Assembly: GCF_004323185.1 (NCBI RefSeq)
Contig: NZ_NAPS01000002.1
Span: forward strand, 2,256,387-2,301,140
Reading direction: 5' to 3'
Length of the DNA stretch: 44,754 nucleotides
Source of the DNA: Westiellopsis prolifica IICB1
Lineage (GTDB): Bacteria; Cyanobacteriota; Cyanobacteriia; Cyanobacteriales; Nostocaceae
In this document: positions 1-7,970 of the stretch, piece after piece
Numbering within the stretch: the first letter of the stretch is position 1
How the letters are laid out: each line of letters begins with the position of its first letter
The notes under the pieces: model-generated
Database searches by the model: none
What the model saw: the letters and a program-made list of their open reading frames with translations, nothing else
Told to the model about the DNA's origin: nothing
Translations under genes and position numbers: made by a program

Positions 1-76
1 AAGACCCGATACATGGCCCCAAACGGGCTTTGCTACACGCCGATGGTTCTCCAGCTTCATTGCTGAGTGCTTAGGA

Positions 77-232
77 ATGGGGAACGGGGATTCTCCAGAG
101 GAGACGCTACGCGCACGGGGATCGGGGATCAGGGACAAGGAGGACAAGGGAGACAAGGGAGAGAATAAACACTGATCCCCAATCCCCGATCCCCGATCCC
201 CTTTCCCCGATCCCCCAATTTGTCAATTTACA
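77..232. repeat. Low-complexity GGGGATC/GATCCCC repeat cluster
   Basis: Copies of GGGGATCGGGGA-like units lie in the left part and the complementary ATCCCCGATCCCC units in the right part, so the whole stretch can fold back on itself. Embedded is a short interspersed motif (GGAGACGCTACGCG) that is widespread in Nostocales genomes. It immediately precedes the L25 gene. No coding sense is visible. Bases 1-76 could hold the last residues of an upstream gene (a frame ends with TAG near base 73), but too little is present to name it. Confidence 0.7.
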
Positions 233-245
233 ACTAACAATTTCT

Positions 246-545
246 ATGGAACTTACGATTGATTGTAAAAAGCGACCGGAAGGTAGCAAGCCCAAAGCTT
301 TGCGTCGTTCTGGATTAATACCTGCTAATTTGTATGGTCACAAAGGTAGCGAGTCTATTTCTTTAGTTGTTGATGCTAAAACTGTTGAGAATTTACTCAA
401 GAAGGCTCGTGTCAACAAAACTGAGTTTGAACTCAATGTTACAGATTTGGATTGGCGCGGTAAAACGGTGATCCGTGAACTTCAAACTCATCCGGCGAAG
501 GGAACACCTTACCACTTGAGTTTTTTTGCTGCCAGCAAAGGTTGA
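246..545 (+). CDS. rplY: 50S ribosomal protein L25 (short, Ctc-type)
   Basis: A 99-residue L25-family protein that would bind 5S rRNA in the large ribosomal subunit. The N-terminal pattern is characteristic: [20 protein letters not shown], then NLYGHKG and a beta-rich body ending [18 protein letters not shown]. Only the single 5S-binding domain is present; the C-terminal TL5/CTC extension found in many bacteria is absent, as in the short E. coli-type form. The ATG follows the repeat cluster directly. A strong hairpin terminator lies 27 bases after the stop, so it is probably monocistronic. Identification rests on motif recognition. Confidence 0.9.
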   Translation: MELTIDCKKRPEGSKPKALRRSGLIPANLYGHKGSESISLVVDAKTVENLLKKARVNKTEFELNVTDLDWRGKTVIRELQTHPAKGTPYHLSFFAASKG

Positions 546-571
546 TAGAGTTTATCATAATTGCTGAAAAG

Positions 572-597
572 ACCAGGGTTTTCACCCTGGTTTTTTG
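572..597 (+). terminator. Rho-independent terminator after rplY
   Basis: Perfect 8-bp stem ACCAGGGT / ACCCTGGT with a 4-base loop, followed by a run of T. It sits just downstream of the L25 stop codon and separates it from the next gene at 639. Confidence 0.9.
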
Positions 598-638
598 TTG
601 ATTGAACCACATAGAACACAAAGGAACAAACAGAACAG

Positions 639-2174
639 ATGACAGTTTCTATTCCACCTTTAATTGAGCAGATGTTACAACCTGGTTTTTATCCCCATGC
701 GGTACAGGAACCAGTGAAGTTAATTCAGACGCATGTTTCTTATGTGTTGTTAACAGGGGATTATGTTTATAAATTAAAGAAGCCTGTAAATTTTGGCTTT
801 TTGGATTATTCGACCTTGGAAAAACGCCAGCATTTTTGTGAGGAGGAGTTAAGGTTAAATCAGCGAGGTGCGGGGGAATTATATCTAGAAGTATTGCCTA
901 TTAGTTTGGTAGGTGAGCAATATCAATTGGGGGGAACCGAAGCGGTAGAGTATGCGTTGAAAATGCGTCAGTTTCCCCAGGAAGCTTTGCTGAGTGAAAT
1001 GTTTGAGCAGGGGAAGTTGGAGGAGAAGCACATCGCAGAATTGGGACGGGTAGTAGCAGAGCTTCACAGGAAAACTGTTACCAATCATTACATTCGTTCT
1101 TTTGGGGAAGTATCACAAGTCCGGGCTGCATTTGACGAAAATTACCAGCAAACAGAAAAATATATTGGTGGACCACAAACTCAGGTACAGTTTGAGGAAA
1201 CGAAGCAGTATACTGATCGATTTTTTGCAGAACGTGCGGATTTATTTAAGAGTCGTATTCATCACAATTACATTAAGGAATGTCACGGTGATCTACATTT
1301 AAGAAATATTGCGCTCTGGCACGATCAGATTTTGCTCTTTGACTGTATTGAGTTTAACGAGCCGTTTCGCTTTGTTGATGTGATGTACGATGTAGCGTTT
1401 GCGGTGATGGACTTGGAAGCACGGCAGTGCAAAGATTTAGCTAATGTGTTTTTGAATACTTATATTGAGCAAACCGGAGATTGGGAAGGTTTACAGCTAT
1501 TACCTTTGTATTTAAGTCGTCAGGCGTATGTGAGAGCGAAAGTAACTTCGTTTTTGTTAGATGATCCTGGTGTACCACCAGAGGCTAAAAAAGAAGCGGC
1601 GAAAACTGCGGCGGCTTATTACCAACAGGCGTGGGAATATACTCAACCGCGTCAAGGACACTTAATTTTAATGTCGGGGGTATCTGGTTCTGGGAAAAGT
1701 ACAACAGCTCGGTATTTAGCTCAACAGATAGGAGCAATTCACCTGCGCTCAGATGCAGTGCGGAAGCATTTAGCGGGGATTCCTTTACTGCAACGCGGTG
1801 GAGATGATTTGTATACCCCCGAAATGACTCAAAAAACCTATGCACGCTTGCTGGAATTGGGAATCATGCTGGCAACTCAAGGATTTAAAGTGATTTTGGA
1901 TGCTAAGTACGATCGCCAGCAATTACGACAAGAAGCAATTACTCAAGCCCAAGATAAGCAAATACCTTTACAAATTCTGGGTTGCACTGCACCTCTAGAA
2001 GTTTTACAACAACGTCTGCAACACCGCACTGGTGATATTGCTGATGCAACTGCTGAATTGTTGGAATCACAACTTGCTGCTGCTGAGACTTGGACAGAAA
2101 AAGAAAAACCACTAGTAAAAATTTTGGACACAACTCAACCAATACAGGCACAATTAAAGGAAATATTTAACTAA
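639..2174 (+). CDS. Two-domain protein: APH-like kinase + P-loop kinase
   Basis: 511 residues in two parts. Residues ~1-330 resemble aminoglycoside phosphotransferase-like kinases: an ATP-side segment near TGDYVYKLKKPV, the catalytic HGDLHLRN at 216-223 and the metal-binding DCIEFN at ~235-240. Residues ~340-511 are a zeta-toxin/adenylylsulfate-kinase-like P-loop kinase with Walker A GVSGSGKST at ~347-355 followed by IHLRSDAVRKHLAG. This fusion (COG2187-COG0645 type) is conserved in many bacteria, but its substrate is unknown. Despite the fold it is unlikely to be a true antibiotic-resistance enzyme. It stands alone, transcribed after the rplY terminator. Confidence 0.8.
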   Translation: MTVSIPPLIEQMLQPGFYPHAVQEPVKLIQTHVSYVLLTGDYVYKLKKPVNFGFLDYSTLEKRQHFCEEELRLNQRGAGELYLEVLPISLVGEQYQLGGTEAVEYALKMRQFPQEALLSEMFEQGKLEEKHIAELGRVVAELHRKTVTNHYIRSFGEVSQVRAAFDENYQQTEKYIGGPQTQVQFEETKQYTDRFFAERADLFKSRIHHNYIKECHGDLHLRNIALWHDQILLFDCIEFNEPFRFVDVMYDVAFAVMDLEARQCKDLANVFLNTYIEQTGDWEGLQLLPLYLSRQAYVRAKVTSFLLDDPGVPPEAKKEAAKTAAAYYQQAWEYTQPRQGHLILMSGVSGSGKSTTARYLAQQIGAIHLRSDAVRKHLAGIPLLQRGGDDLYTPEMTQKTYARLLELGIMLATQGFKVILDAKYDRQQLRQEAITQAQDKQIPLQILGCTAPLEVLQQRLQHRTGDIADATAELLESQLAAAETWTEKEKPLVKILDTTQPIQAQLKEIFN

Positions 2175-2241
2175 TGTCTTAACAGAAAATTTGAGATTTG
2201 AGATTATTCATGAGTCAATACAGTTCAGATAAGACCAAAAA

Positions 2242-2272
2242 TGTAGAGACGTTGCACTGCAACGTCTCTACA
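2242..2272. repeat. 31-bp palindrome, TGTAGAGACGTTGCA family
   Basis: Perfect inverted repeat with 15-bp arms (TGTAGAGACGTTGCA and its complement) around a single C. Related palindromes occur at 36090-36120 and 43229-43258 in this window. It is intergenic, between the kinase gene and a membrane protein gene. Confidence 0.85.
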
Positions 2273-2402
2273 CATCATCAAATCTCACTAAAAATCCTTA
2301 ACACCAACCGTATTGATTCGTGAGTAGGAAAGTAATTTTTGTAATTCACTACGAAATCCGAAATCCAAAATCCATAGACGCGTAAGCGGCTTCTCGTAGA
2401 GT

Positions 2403-2435
2403 AATCCAAAATCCAAACTCCTGTTAGAGGTTGAC
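2403..2435 (+). repeat. Dispersed repeat ending CCTGTTAGAGGTTGAC (copy 1)
   Basis: AATCCAAAATCC units run into TCCTGTTAGAGGTTGAC, directly before the ATG at 2439. The AGAGG inside the repeat is at ribosome-binding-site distance from that ATG. Copy 2 is at 3971-3995 and an inverted copy 3 at 4776-4808. Upstream (about 2349-2402) the same AATCC units are interrupted by another interspersed motif, GCGGCTTCTCGTAGAG. Confidence 0.75.
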
Positions 2436-2438
2436 CTC

Positions 2439-2954
2439 ATGGCACCACAAAAGAACAATTTCAACCAATTTCTATCGATTTCGCCCAACTTCCTCAATCA
2501 AATCCTGTTTGGGGTATTTTTAACACTCATTTTTTTGGTAGTCGGTTATGCACTACCTGTAAGTCTTTTCTTGGGCGTGTTGGGTGGTTTGGCTGTAGGG
2601 TGGCTGACTACAGCTAATAAAAGTAGCCCTCAGAGTGATGCAATTGCTTCTTCTGAGGGTATTGACGCAGGTTTGAAATACTGGTTATTTTTCTTGCTTG
2701 GCTTTGTGTTTTTAGGATACAAACCATCCGTAAGCATCTTGCTGGGTTCCTTGGCTGGGATTGGCGGAGGCTGGCTAATTGCTTGGTGGAAAAGCAAGGA
2801 AGAAACTAGAACTCAAATCCCCGATGAATTAACAGATGAAACACAACTAGAATTACCCGCAACCCCAACTGTCAAACGGCGCATCCGAAAGCCCACACGT
2901 CATTACCGTCGTTCATCTGGTAATTCCAACTGGCCACGCTTTTGGCGGAGGTAA
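2439..2954 (+). CDS. Cyanobacterial hypothetical membrane protein
   Basis: 171 residues, not assigned to a known family. Two similar hydrophobic hairpins are visible: residues ~22-56 (LFGVFLTLIFLVVGYALPVS then LFLGVLGGLAVGWL) and ~80-117 (YWLFFLLGFVFLGYKPSVSI then LLGSLAGIGGGWLIAWW). The repeated (S)(I/L)xLGxLxGxxxGWL motif suggests an internal duplication. The C-terminal ~50 residues are polar and end in a very basic tail rich in Arg (VKRRIRKPTRHYRRSS), presumably cytoplasmic. The ribosome-binding site appears to be supplied by the dispersed repeat just upstream. Function unknown. Confidence 0.7.
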   Translation: MAPQKNNFNQFLSISPNFLNQILFGVFLTLIFLVVGYALPVSLFLGVLGGLAVGWLTTANKSSPQSDAIASSEGIDAGLKYWLFFLLGFVFLGYKPSVSILLGSLAGIGGGWLIAWWKSKEETRTQIPDELTDETQLELPATPTVKRRIRKPTRHYRRSSGNSNWPRFWRR

Positions 2955-3054
2955 AAAAGTTTTGGGGATCAGGGATCGGGTATTAGGTATTATTCTCCTC
3001 CTTGTCCCTCTTAGCAATTTTTAATTTTTAATTTTTAATTGATAAGTCCCCCTT

Positions 3055-3849
3055 ATGTTCTTATATCTATCAAAGTTGCTACCACTATTCCTTTATCCTT
3101 TGGGGCTAGCTAGTATTTGTCTAGTGGTGGCCCTATTTATGGTATGGAAACGCCCTCGCACAGCAGCGATCGCAATGATGTTGGCACTACTAATATTGTT
3201 ATTGAGCAGTAACGCCTGGATTGCTAATCTGATGGTGCGATCGCTTGAATGGCAGTATTTACCACCCGCACAATTACCCAATACTGAAGCAATAGTTGTT
3301 TTAGGTGGTGCTACCAAACCAGCTTTACCACCACGACCGGGTGTAGATTTAAATGAAGCTGGCGATCGCGTAATTTATGCTGCTCAACTTTATCGCCAAA
3401 ACAAAGCCCCCGTGATTATTCTGAGTGGTGGACGTATCAATTGGGACGACAACCAAGGTTTAGCTGAATCTGAAGATATGGCTCAAGTCCTTACATCGAT
3501 TGGTATCTCACCAGAAGTTCTTATTCAAGAATCGGAATCTCTCAATACCTATCAAAATGCAGTCAATGTCAAAAAAATACTTGACAGTCGTGGAATTCGC
3601 CAGATTTTGCTAGTAACTTCAGCTATGCATATGCCACGATCATTTTTAATCTTTAAGCGTCAGGGTATTGATGCTATCCCTGCACCAACTGACTTTCTTG
3701 TGACTCAAAGTGAAATGGAAGCACTAGGCCACACTCCTAAAGCTGCTATTTTAAGTTTGCTACCCGATAGCTCTAATTTACATAAGTTTACTGCGGCAGC
3801 AAAAGAATATGTGGGTATGTTTGTCTATCGTTTAAGAGGTTGGCTTTGA
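3055..3849 (+). CDS. YdcF/DUF218 family membrane protein
   Basis: 264 residues. Two N-terminal membrane segments (about residues 5-28 and 35-58) precede a soluble DUF218 domain: EAIVVLGGA, then GDRVIYAAQLY, IILSGG, SLNTYQNAVNVKKIL and LLVTSAMHMPRSFLIFKRQG. This is the arrangement of ElyC/SanA-type envelope proteins, some of which affect envelope integrity; the biochemical role in cyanobacteria is not known. The start ATG follows an AT-rich heptamer repeat and a stretch of GGGATC-type repeat DNA. Family assignment is secure; function is inferred only by family. Confidence 0.85.
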   Translation: MFLYLSKLLPLFLYPLGLASICLVVALFMVWKRPRTAAIAMMLALLILLLSSNAWIANLMVRSLEWQYLPPAQLPNTEAIVVLGGATKPALPPRPGVDLNEAGDRVIYAAQLYRQNKAPVIILSGGRINWDDNQGLAESEDMAQVLTSIGISPEVLIQESESLNTYQNAVNVKKILDSRGIRQILLVTSAMHMPRSFLIFKRQGIDAIPAPTDFLVTQSEMEALGHTPKAAILSLLPDSSNLHKFTAAAKEYVGMFVYRLRGWL

Positions 3850-3970
3850 TTTGAAAAATCAACACTCACCACTCACTAAGTCATAATGGATCAGGAGTTG
3901 CACAATTACTTTTGACCGATAATTCCTTAATGGTACAAGCCCCCAGATTTATCTGTGGAATCGAGCCAAA

Positions 3971-3995
3971 ATCCAAAATCCTGTTAGAGGTTGAC
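3971..3995 (+). repeat. Dispersed repeat ending CCTGTTAGAGGTTGAC (copy 2)
   Basis: ATCCAAAATCCTGTTAGAGG followed by TTGAC, lying 11 bases before the ATG at 4007. It matches copy 1 (2403-2435) almost exactly, and both copies sit immediately upstream of a start codon. Confidence 0.75.
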
Positions 3996-4006
3996 TCCTT
4001 ATTTTT

Positions 4007-4231
4007 ATGTCTAAATACTTACCGTATATTATTCCTGCGCCTCAACCTCAAGTTGAGGAAAGTTTTGCTGTCTACCAAACTACTCACCAGTTTTATCACG
4101 AAGTTAAAACAAGATTAGATCATCAAGAATACTGTGAGTGGTACTACGCAGTAGCAGAACAGCATCGTCAAGACCTAAAAAAAATGCGCGGCGAATTGAA
4201 TATAATGCAGTTTTTTGTTCGCCGCAAATGA
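4007..4231 (+). CDS. Small cyanobacterial hypothetical protein
   Basis: 74 residues, no recognised domain. Contains a QTTHQFYHEVKTRLDHQEY segment and a C-terminal helix-like stretch (HRQDLKKMRGELNIMQFFVR). It is probably soluble, with many charged and aromatic residues and no signal peptide. The protein reads as natural sequence, and it lies convergent with ftrV, seven bases apart. Its start follows copy 2 of a dispersed repeat whose AGAGG is about 20 bases upstream, further than normal for a ribosome-binding site. Function unknown. Confidence 0.6.
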   Translation: MSKYLPYIIPAPQPQVEESFAVYQTTHQFYHEVKTRLDHQEYCEWYYAVAEQHRQDLKKMRGELNIMQFFVRRK

Positions 4232-4237
4232 GGGATA

Positions 4238-4459
4238 TTAGATAATTTCTAACTCCTGTTCACGGAAGTGAGCTTTAAATTTTTTACTAAACTGCACTAA
4301 GACGGGCAAGTTAGCACTAACTGGTCTATCGTGCCATTGAGTAACAATAGCTATCACTTCTCCCTCTGTACCTTTCATGTCAAATGCATTACCGCGATGT
4401 TCGGGATGATGGTACACTACCACGGATTCTTTAACACGAACGCGATCGCCTTTATTCAT
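4238..4459 (-). CDS. ftrV: Ferredoxin-thioredoxin reductase, variable subunit
   Basis: The small variable chain of ferredoxin-thioredoxin reductase, which partners the catalytic Fe-S subunit to pass electrons from photosynthetic ferredoxin to thioredoxin. Diagnostic segments are GDRVRVKESVVVYHHPEHRG, FDMKGTEGEV, PVSANLPVLVQF and KFKAHFREQELEII. The chosen start (MNKGDRVRV) matches the usual ~74-residue family length; an in-frame ATG at 4510 would add 17 residues (MAVETLVEKQKLGVNFV) and cannot be excluded. A probable small RNA ending in a terminator hairpin lies upstream on the same strand. The catalytic subunit gene is not in this window. Confidence 0.88.
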   Translation of the reverse strand: MNKGDRVRVKESVVVYHHPEHRGNAFDMKGTEGEVIAIVTQWHDRPVSANLPVLVQFSKKFKAHFREQELEII

Positions 4460-4605
4460 AACAAAGTTTACACCTAGCTTCTGCTTTTCCACAAGTGTCT
4501 CCACTGCCATCCCTCACTGAACTTGTTGCTCATAAAATAGACTGCTTGCAAAAGTCGATTTTGGCTTCTAGCAGTATAGAGGCGCAATTTAACGCCTTTA
4601 TTCCT

Positions 4606-4712
4606 CCTAGACAAACAAAGCCTGCCCATGCAGGCTTGAATATAATTCGTTCTCTTAGTCTAAAACCCTGTTTTCCAATCGACGAGAAGAATAAGAGAAC
4701 AAAGCGACATCA
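4606..4712 (-). ncRNA. Probable small RNA, Yfr2-like
   Basis: On the minus strand a long-range stem (GTTCTCTTA near 4697-4705 pairing with TAAGAGAAC near 4648-4656) encloses a loop containing ATTGGAAAACAGGG. A strong hairpin (AAGCCTGC / GCAGGCTT, 4618-4637) with a T-rich tail follows. Stem, unpaired GGAAA-type motif and intrinsic terminator are the arrangement expected of cyanobacterial Yfr2-type RNAs, but I recognise this from memory of the family, not from an alignment. A TATAGG box near 4719-4724 could be its -10 element. Alternative: a structured 5' leader of ftrV. Confidence 0.45.
4618..4637 (-). terminator. Terminator-like hairpin on the minus strand
   Basis: 8-bp perfect stem AAGCCTGC/GCAGGCTT with a 4-base loop. 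Read on the minus strand it is followed by TTTGTTTG. It lies upstream of ftrV, so it would end the putative small RNA or attenuate ftrV. Confidence 0.65.
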
Positions 4713-4775
4713 AAAATCGCCTATACTTTGACAACAGTCCCAACCATTTTATCTTCACTCCACTGTGATACAGCA

Positions 4776-4808
4776 GTCAACCTCTAACAGGATTTTAGAT
4801 TTTGGATT
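4776..4808 (-). repeat. Dispersed repeat ending CCTGTTAGAGGTTGAC (copy 3, inverted)
   Basis: The complement reads AATCCAAAATCTAAAATCC followed by TGTTAGAGGTTGAC, matching copies 1 and 2. Unlike those, it is not next to a start codon; the nearest gene start is at 4951 in the opposite direction. Confidence 0.7.
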
Positions 4809-4950
4809 GATCCCACTTATGAAATCTGCTTACTCTGTACCCTGCTCGGAATAATTGGTCAAGTTAGTACTTGTGGTTGATAGTTGGTTCGTAGTTGTTG
4901 ATTCATAAAAATCTAAAATTTGAAATATAAGACTTCATTTTAAATATCTA

Positions 4951-7278
4951 GTGCCTCAAGAATCCTATCCAATCGAAGCTGATTCTCTGTCCACTTTCTC
5001 TTCTCTCAGAGAAAGTGCGATTTTAAGCATTCGCAATACTCTGCGTCCTGGACAGCAACAAATGGCTGATTGGAACTCTGGCCCATTGGCTGTCTCTGCT
5101 GTTCCTGGTGCGGGTAAATCCACAGGAATGGCAGCGGCTGCGGCGGTTGCGATCGCCCGTCAGTATCAGCGTTCAAATTCTTCAGGTTCGTCTCAACGTC
5201 AGCAGTTGGTTGTTGTGACCTTCACTCGTTCTGCTGTTGCTAATATCAAAGTTAAAATCCGCAAATACTTACGTGAAGAATTATCCTTACCTCAAACTGG
5301 TTTTGTTGTATACACGCTCCATGGACTAGCTTTAAATATTGCTAGTCGCCATTCCGATTTATCAGGATTGCAATTAAATAACGTCACATTAATTACACCA
5401 AACCAAAGCCACCGCTTCATCCGTACAGCCGTAGAACAATGGATTGCTAGCCACCCAGGGCATTATTTTCGCTTACTAGAAGGTATACAATTTGACGGTG
5501 AAGAAACTGAAAGATTGCGTCGTCAGTCAGTATTGCGAACAGAAGTACTACCAGACTTAGCAACAACCGTAATTCATGAAGCAAAAAGTTCGGGAATGTT
5601 GCCAGAAGATTTACGACGTTTGGGTCAACAAACCACAGACAACTATGAAATTTTAACTGTAGCTGCGGGATTATACGAGCAGTACCAAAAATTAATGCGA
5701 TCGCGTGACTTCATTGACTACGACGACATGATTTTAGCTGCACTGCGAGTACTAGAAAATCCCAGCGCCCGCAAAATCGAACAAAACCAAGTATTCGCCG
5801 TTTTTGAAGACGAAGCCCAAGACTCTAGTCCTCTCCAAACCAAACTATTACAAATTCTTGCCACCAACCCCGACGATCCTAACCAACAAAACTTAATTCG
5901 TGTCGGCGACCCCAACCAAGCAATTAACTCCACCTTCACCCCCGCAGACCCAATTTATTTTCGTGAGTTTTGCGAAGATTGCAACAACAAAAATCGTTTA
6001 GCAACAATGGATCAAGCAGGACGCAGCACCAAAATGATTATTGATGCTGCCAATTTCGTGTTGCAATGGGTAAATAGTGCCTATCAAGCCAAAAATCAAA
6101 ATTCCCCTACATCCCCCTTTCGTACCCAAATCATTCGCCTTGTTGATTTTGGTGATCCTCAAAAAGATGCGAATCCTCAACCAGTAGGACAGGGACTAGA
6201 ACTGTATACACCGCGAGATATTCATCACACAGTCGAATTACTTTCCCAACGAGTAATTCAGTTATTTTCCTCAGAACCAAATACCATTAGTGCAGCCATA
6301 TTAGTCAGAGAAAACCGTCAAGGTAGATGGTTAGCAGAAGCACTGACACCTGTATGTAAAGAGCATCAAATTACACTTTATGACGTCGGAGAACGCGATC
6401 GCCATTCCCATGTACCCCAAGAAATTTTGGCATTACTACAATTTTGCGATCGCCCCCACTCCCCCGACCACTTGAAAGCAGCCTTAGAAGTCTTTGTACA
6501 AAGACAGTTAATTCCCACTCAAGACCTTAACGCCCCTGCTTCTGTACCTGAAGAATTCTTGTATCCAGGCCCCTTGTCTGCACTCCAGCCAGAACCAGCA
6601 CAAAAAGCCGCACACTTATGTCGAAGTTTACTACGGGCGCGGATGGAACTACCCCTGTATCAACTCATTTCCTTCCTAGCTTTGGCATTAAACTACGACC
6701 AAGCAGAACTTGCAACTGCCGACAAACTCGCAGAAAGAGTGAACATACAAATAGCTGGTCATGCTTCCATGACAAATATGCTGAGTGTCCTGAGTGAAAT
6801 CGTCAATTCCGAAAGATTTGAACCCGTAGAAACAGAAGACTTAGAAGCCCGTTACACCCGTCGCGGTCAACTGACAATTATCACCATGCATAAAGCCAAA
6901 GGTCTAGACTGGGATTACGTATTTATACCATTTTTGCATGAAAACTTAATACCTGGGCGCTTTTGGGTTCCTCCCCAAAGCCAATTTCTCGGAGACCTTA
7001 CCTTATCAGAAGTCGCCCGCGCCCAAATTCGGGCTGCACTTCACGATCAAGCAAACTTACCAGATGTCACCCAAGCTTGGGAACAAGCAAAATACCTCAA
7101 AACAGCCGAAGAATATCGTTTACTCTACGTCGCCATGACACGAGCAAAACGCCTGTTGTGGATGTCTGCTGCTCAAAAAGCCCCCTTTACCTGGAGTAAA
7201 CCAGAGAATTTGCAAACCTCAGCACCATGTCCAGTCTTCCCCGCATTAAAGCGACAATTTCCTGAATGTGTCCTTTAA
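4951..7278 (+). CDS. UvrD/Rep-family (SF1A) DNA helicase
   Basis: 775 residues starting at a GTG codon. The SF1A motifs appear in order: Q-motif-like LRPGQQQMA, Walker A VPGAGKST, Ia TFTRSAVANIKVKIR, Walker B/II FEDEAQDSS, III VGDPNQAI, V ITMHKAKGLDWDYVFIP and VI RLLYVAMTRAKRLLW. The family are ATP-dependent 3'-5' DNA translocases in repair or replication restart. Sequence departures from classic UvrD (EDEAQD, GDPNQAI) and the lack of a nuclease domain point to a cyanobacterial UvrD-like subgroup. No neighbour indicates an AddAB/RecBCD partner. No clear Shine-Dalgarno site precedes the GTG. Confidence 0.9.
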   Translation: MPQESYPIEADSLSTFSSLRESAILSIRNTLRPGQQQMADWNSGPLAVSAVPGAGKSTGMAAAAAVAIARQYQRSNSSGSSQRQQLVVVTFTRSAVANIKVKIRKYLREELSLPQTGFVVYTLHGLALNIASRHSDLSGLQLNNVTLITPNQSHRFIRTAVEQWIASHPGHYFRLLEGIQFDGEETERLRRQSVLRTEVLPDLATTVIHEAKSSGMLPEDLRRLGQQTTDNYEILTVAAGLYEQYQKLMRSRDFIDYDDMILAALRVLENPSARKIEQNQVFAVFEDEAQDSSPLQTKLLQILATNPDDPNQQNLIRVGDPNQAINSTFTPADPIYFREFCEDCNNKNRLATMDQAGRSTKMIIDAANFVLQWVNSAYQAKNQNSPTSPFRTQIIRLVDFGDPQKDANPQPVGQGLELYTPRDIHHTVELLSQRVIQLFSSEPNTISAAILVRENRQGRWLAEALTPVCKEHQITLYDVGERDRHSHVPQEILALLQFCDRPHSPDHLKAALEVFVQRQLIPTQDLNAPASVPEEFLYPGPLSALQPEPAQKAAHLCRSLLRARMELPLYQLISFLALALNYDQAELATADKLAERVNIQIAGHASMTNMLSVLSEIVNSERFEPVETEDLEARYTRRGQLTIITMHKAKGLDWDYVFIPFLHENLIPGRFWVPPQSQFLGDLTLSEVARAQIRAALHDQANLPDVTQAWEQAKYLKTAEEYRLLYVAMTRAKRLLWMSAAQKAPFTWSKPENLQTSAPCPVFPALKRQFPECVL

Positions 7279-7356
7279 TATTGTCAAACCTGCTCACTTC
7301 TCCTCTTTTTCTTGGCGTTCTTCGCGTCTTGGCGGTTAGTTTCAAACTCCATAGTT

Positions 7357-7362
7357 TATAAT
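7357..7362 (+). promoter_or_regulatory. Likely -10 box of the rpmI-rplT operon
   Basis: A perfect TATAAT lies 30 bases before the rpmI ATG. No well-spaced -35 TTGACA is visible, so only the -10 element is called. Confidence 0.45.
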
Positions 7363-7391
7363 GATGGATTGTGTCGAATTATAGCCATCCC

Positions 7392-7589
7392 ATGCCCAAA
7401 CTCAAAACTCGTAAAGCTGCGGCAAAAAGATTCCGCGCCACCGGCAGTGGTAAAATCGTACGTCGCAAGGCATTCAAAAACCACTTGCTCGAACACAAAA
7501 GCTCCAACAAAAAGCGTAAGCTTTCCAAAACAGTTCTTGTTGACGAGCGTGATGCCGAAAATGTACGCTTGATGCTCCCCTATTTGTAA
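7392..7589 (+). CDS. rpmI: 50S ribosomal protein L35
   Basis: 65 residues beginning [20 protein letters not shown] and continuing [20 protein letters not shown], the classic basic L35 protein of the large ribosomal subunit. The start at 7392 is chosen because the family begins MPKxKTxKxAAKRF; an in-frame upstream GTG at 7371 would add seven residues and lies close to the TATAAT box. It is followed after 22 bases by rplT in the standard bacterial order. infC, often first in this operon, is not adjacent here. Confidence 0.96.
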   Translation: MPKLKTRKAAAKRFRATGSGKIVRRKAFKNHLLEHKSSNKKRKLSKTVLVDERDAENVRLMLPYL

Positions 7590-7611
7590 TTTGTTCAGGA
7601 AAATTTAAGCC

Positions 7612-7968
7612 ATGACAAGGGTAAAACGCGGTAACGTTGCTCGCAAACGCCGCAAAAAAATTCTCAAACTCGCCAAAGGTTTTCGTGGATCTCACTCCAC
7701 TCTATTTAGAACCGCCAATCAACAAGTAATGAAGGCGCTGCGGAGTTCTTATCGCGATCGCAAAAAGCGCAAGCGTGACTTCCGTCGCCTCTGGATTACC
7801 CGGATCAACGCTGCTGTTCGTCAACACGGTATGAGCTACAGCCAGTTTATCGGTAATCTCAAAAAAGCTAACATCCTACTCAATCGTAAAATGTTGGCAC
7901 AAATGGCAGTCCTAGATCCAACTGGTTTTGCTAAAGTAGCAGAATTGGCAAGCCAAGCAAAGAGTTAA
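7612..7968 (+). CDS. rplT: 50S ribosomal protein L20
   Basis: 118 residues: [20 protein letters not shown] at the N-terminus, then [20 protein letters not shown] and [20 protein letters not shown], all diagnostic of L20, an early 23S rRNA assembly protein. In many bacteria L20 represses its own operon by binding the mRNA. It is co-transcribed with rpmI. The next gene starts two bases after the stop, suggesting read-through transcription into the solute-binding protein gene. Confidence 0.97.
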   Translation: MTRVKRGNVARKRRKKILKLAKGFRGSHSTLFRTANQQVMKALRSSYRDRKKRKRDFRRLWITRINAAVRQHGMSYSQFIGNLKKANILLNRKMLAQMAVLDPTGFAKVAELASQAKS

Positions 7969-7970
7969 AA

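Noticed and set aside
1-76. Tail of an upstream gene
   Set aside because: One frame reads to a TAG near base 73 (...GSPASLLSA), but about 24 codons are too few to support a gene call.
107-295. 62-codon minus-strand ORF
   Set aside because: Translated from the GGGGATC repeat cluster and antisense to the L25 start.
639-2174. Aminoglycoside resistance gene
   Set aside because: The APH-like fold is present, but fusion to a P-loop kinase marks a conserved housekeeping-type family, not a resistance enzyme.
3912-4118. 68-codon plus-strand ORF upstream of and overlapping the 4007 gene
   Set aside because: It runs through the dispersed repeat and overlaps most of a better protein-like frame.
4495-4731. 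78-codon plus-strand ORF
   Set aside because: It crosses the terminator hairpin and the putative small RNA, and its composition is not protein-like.
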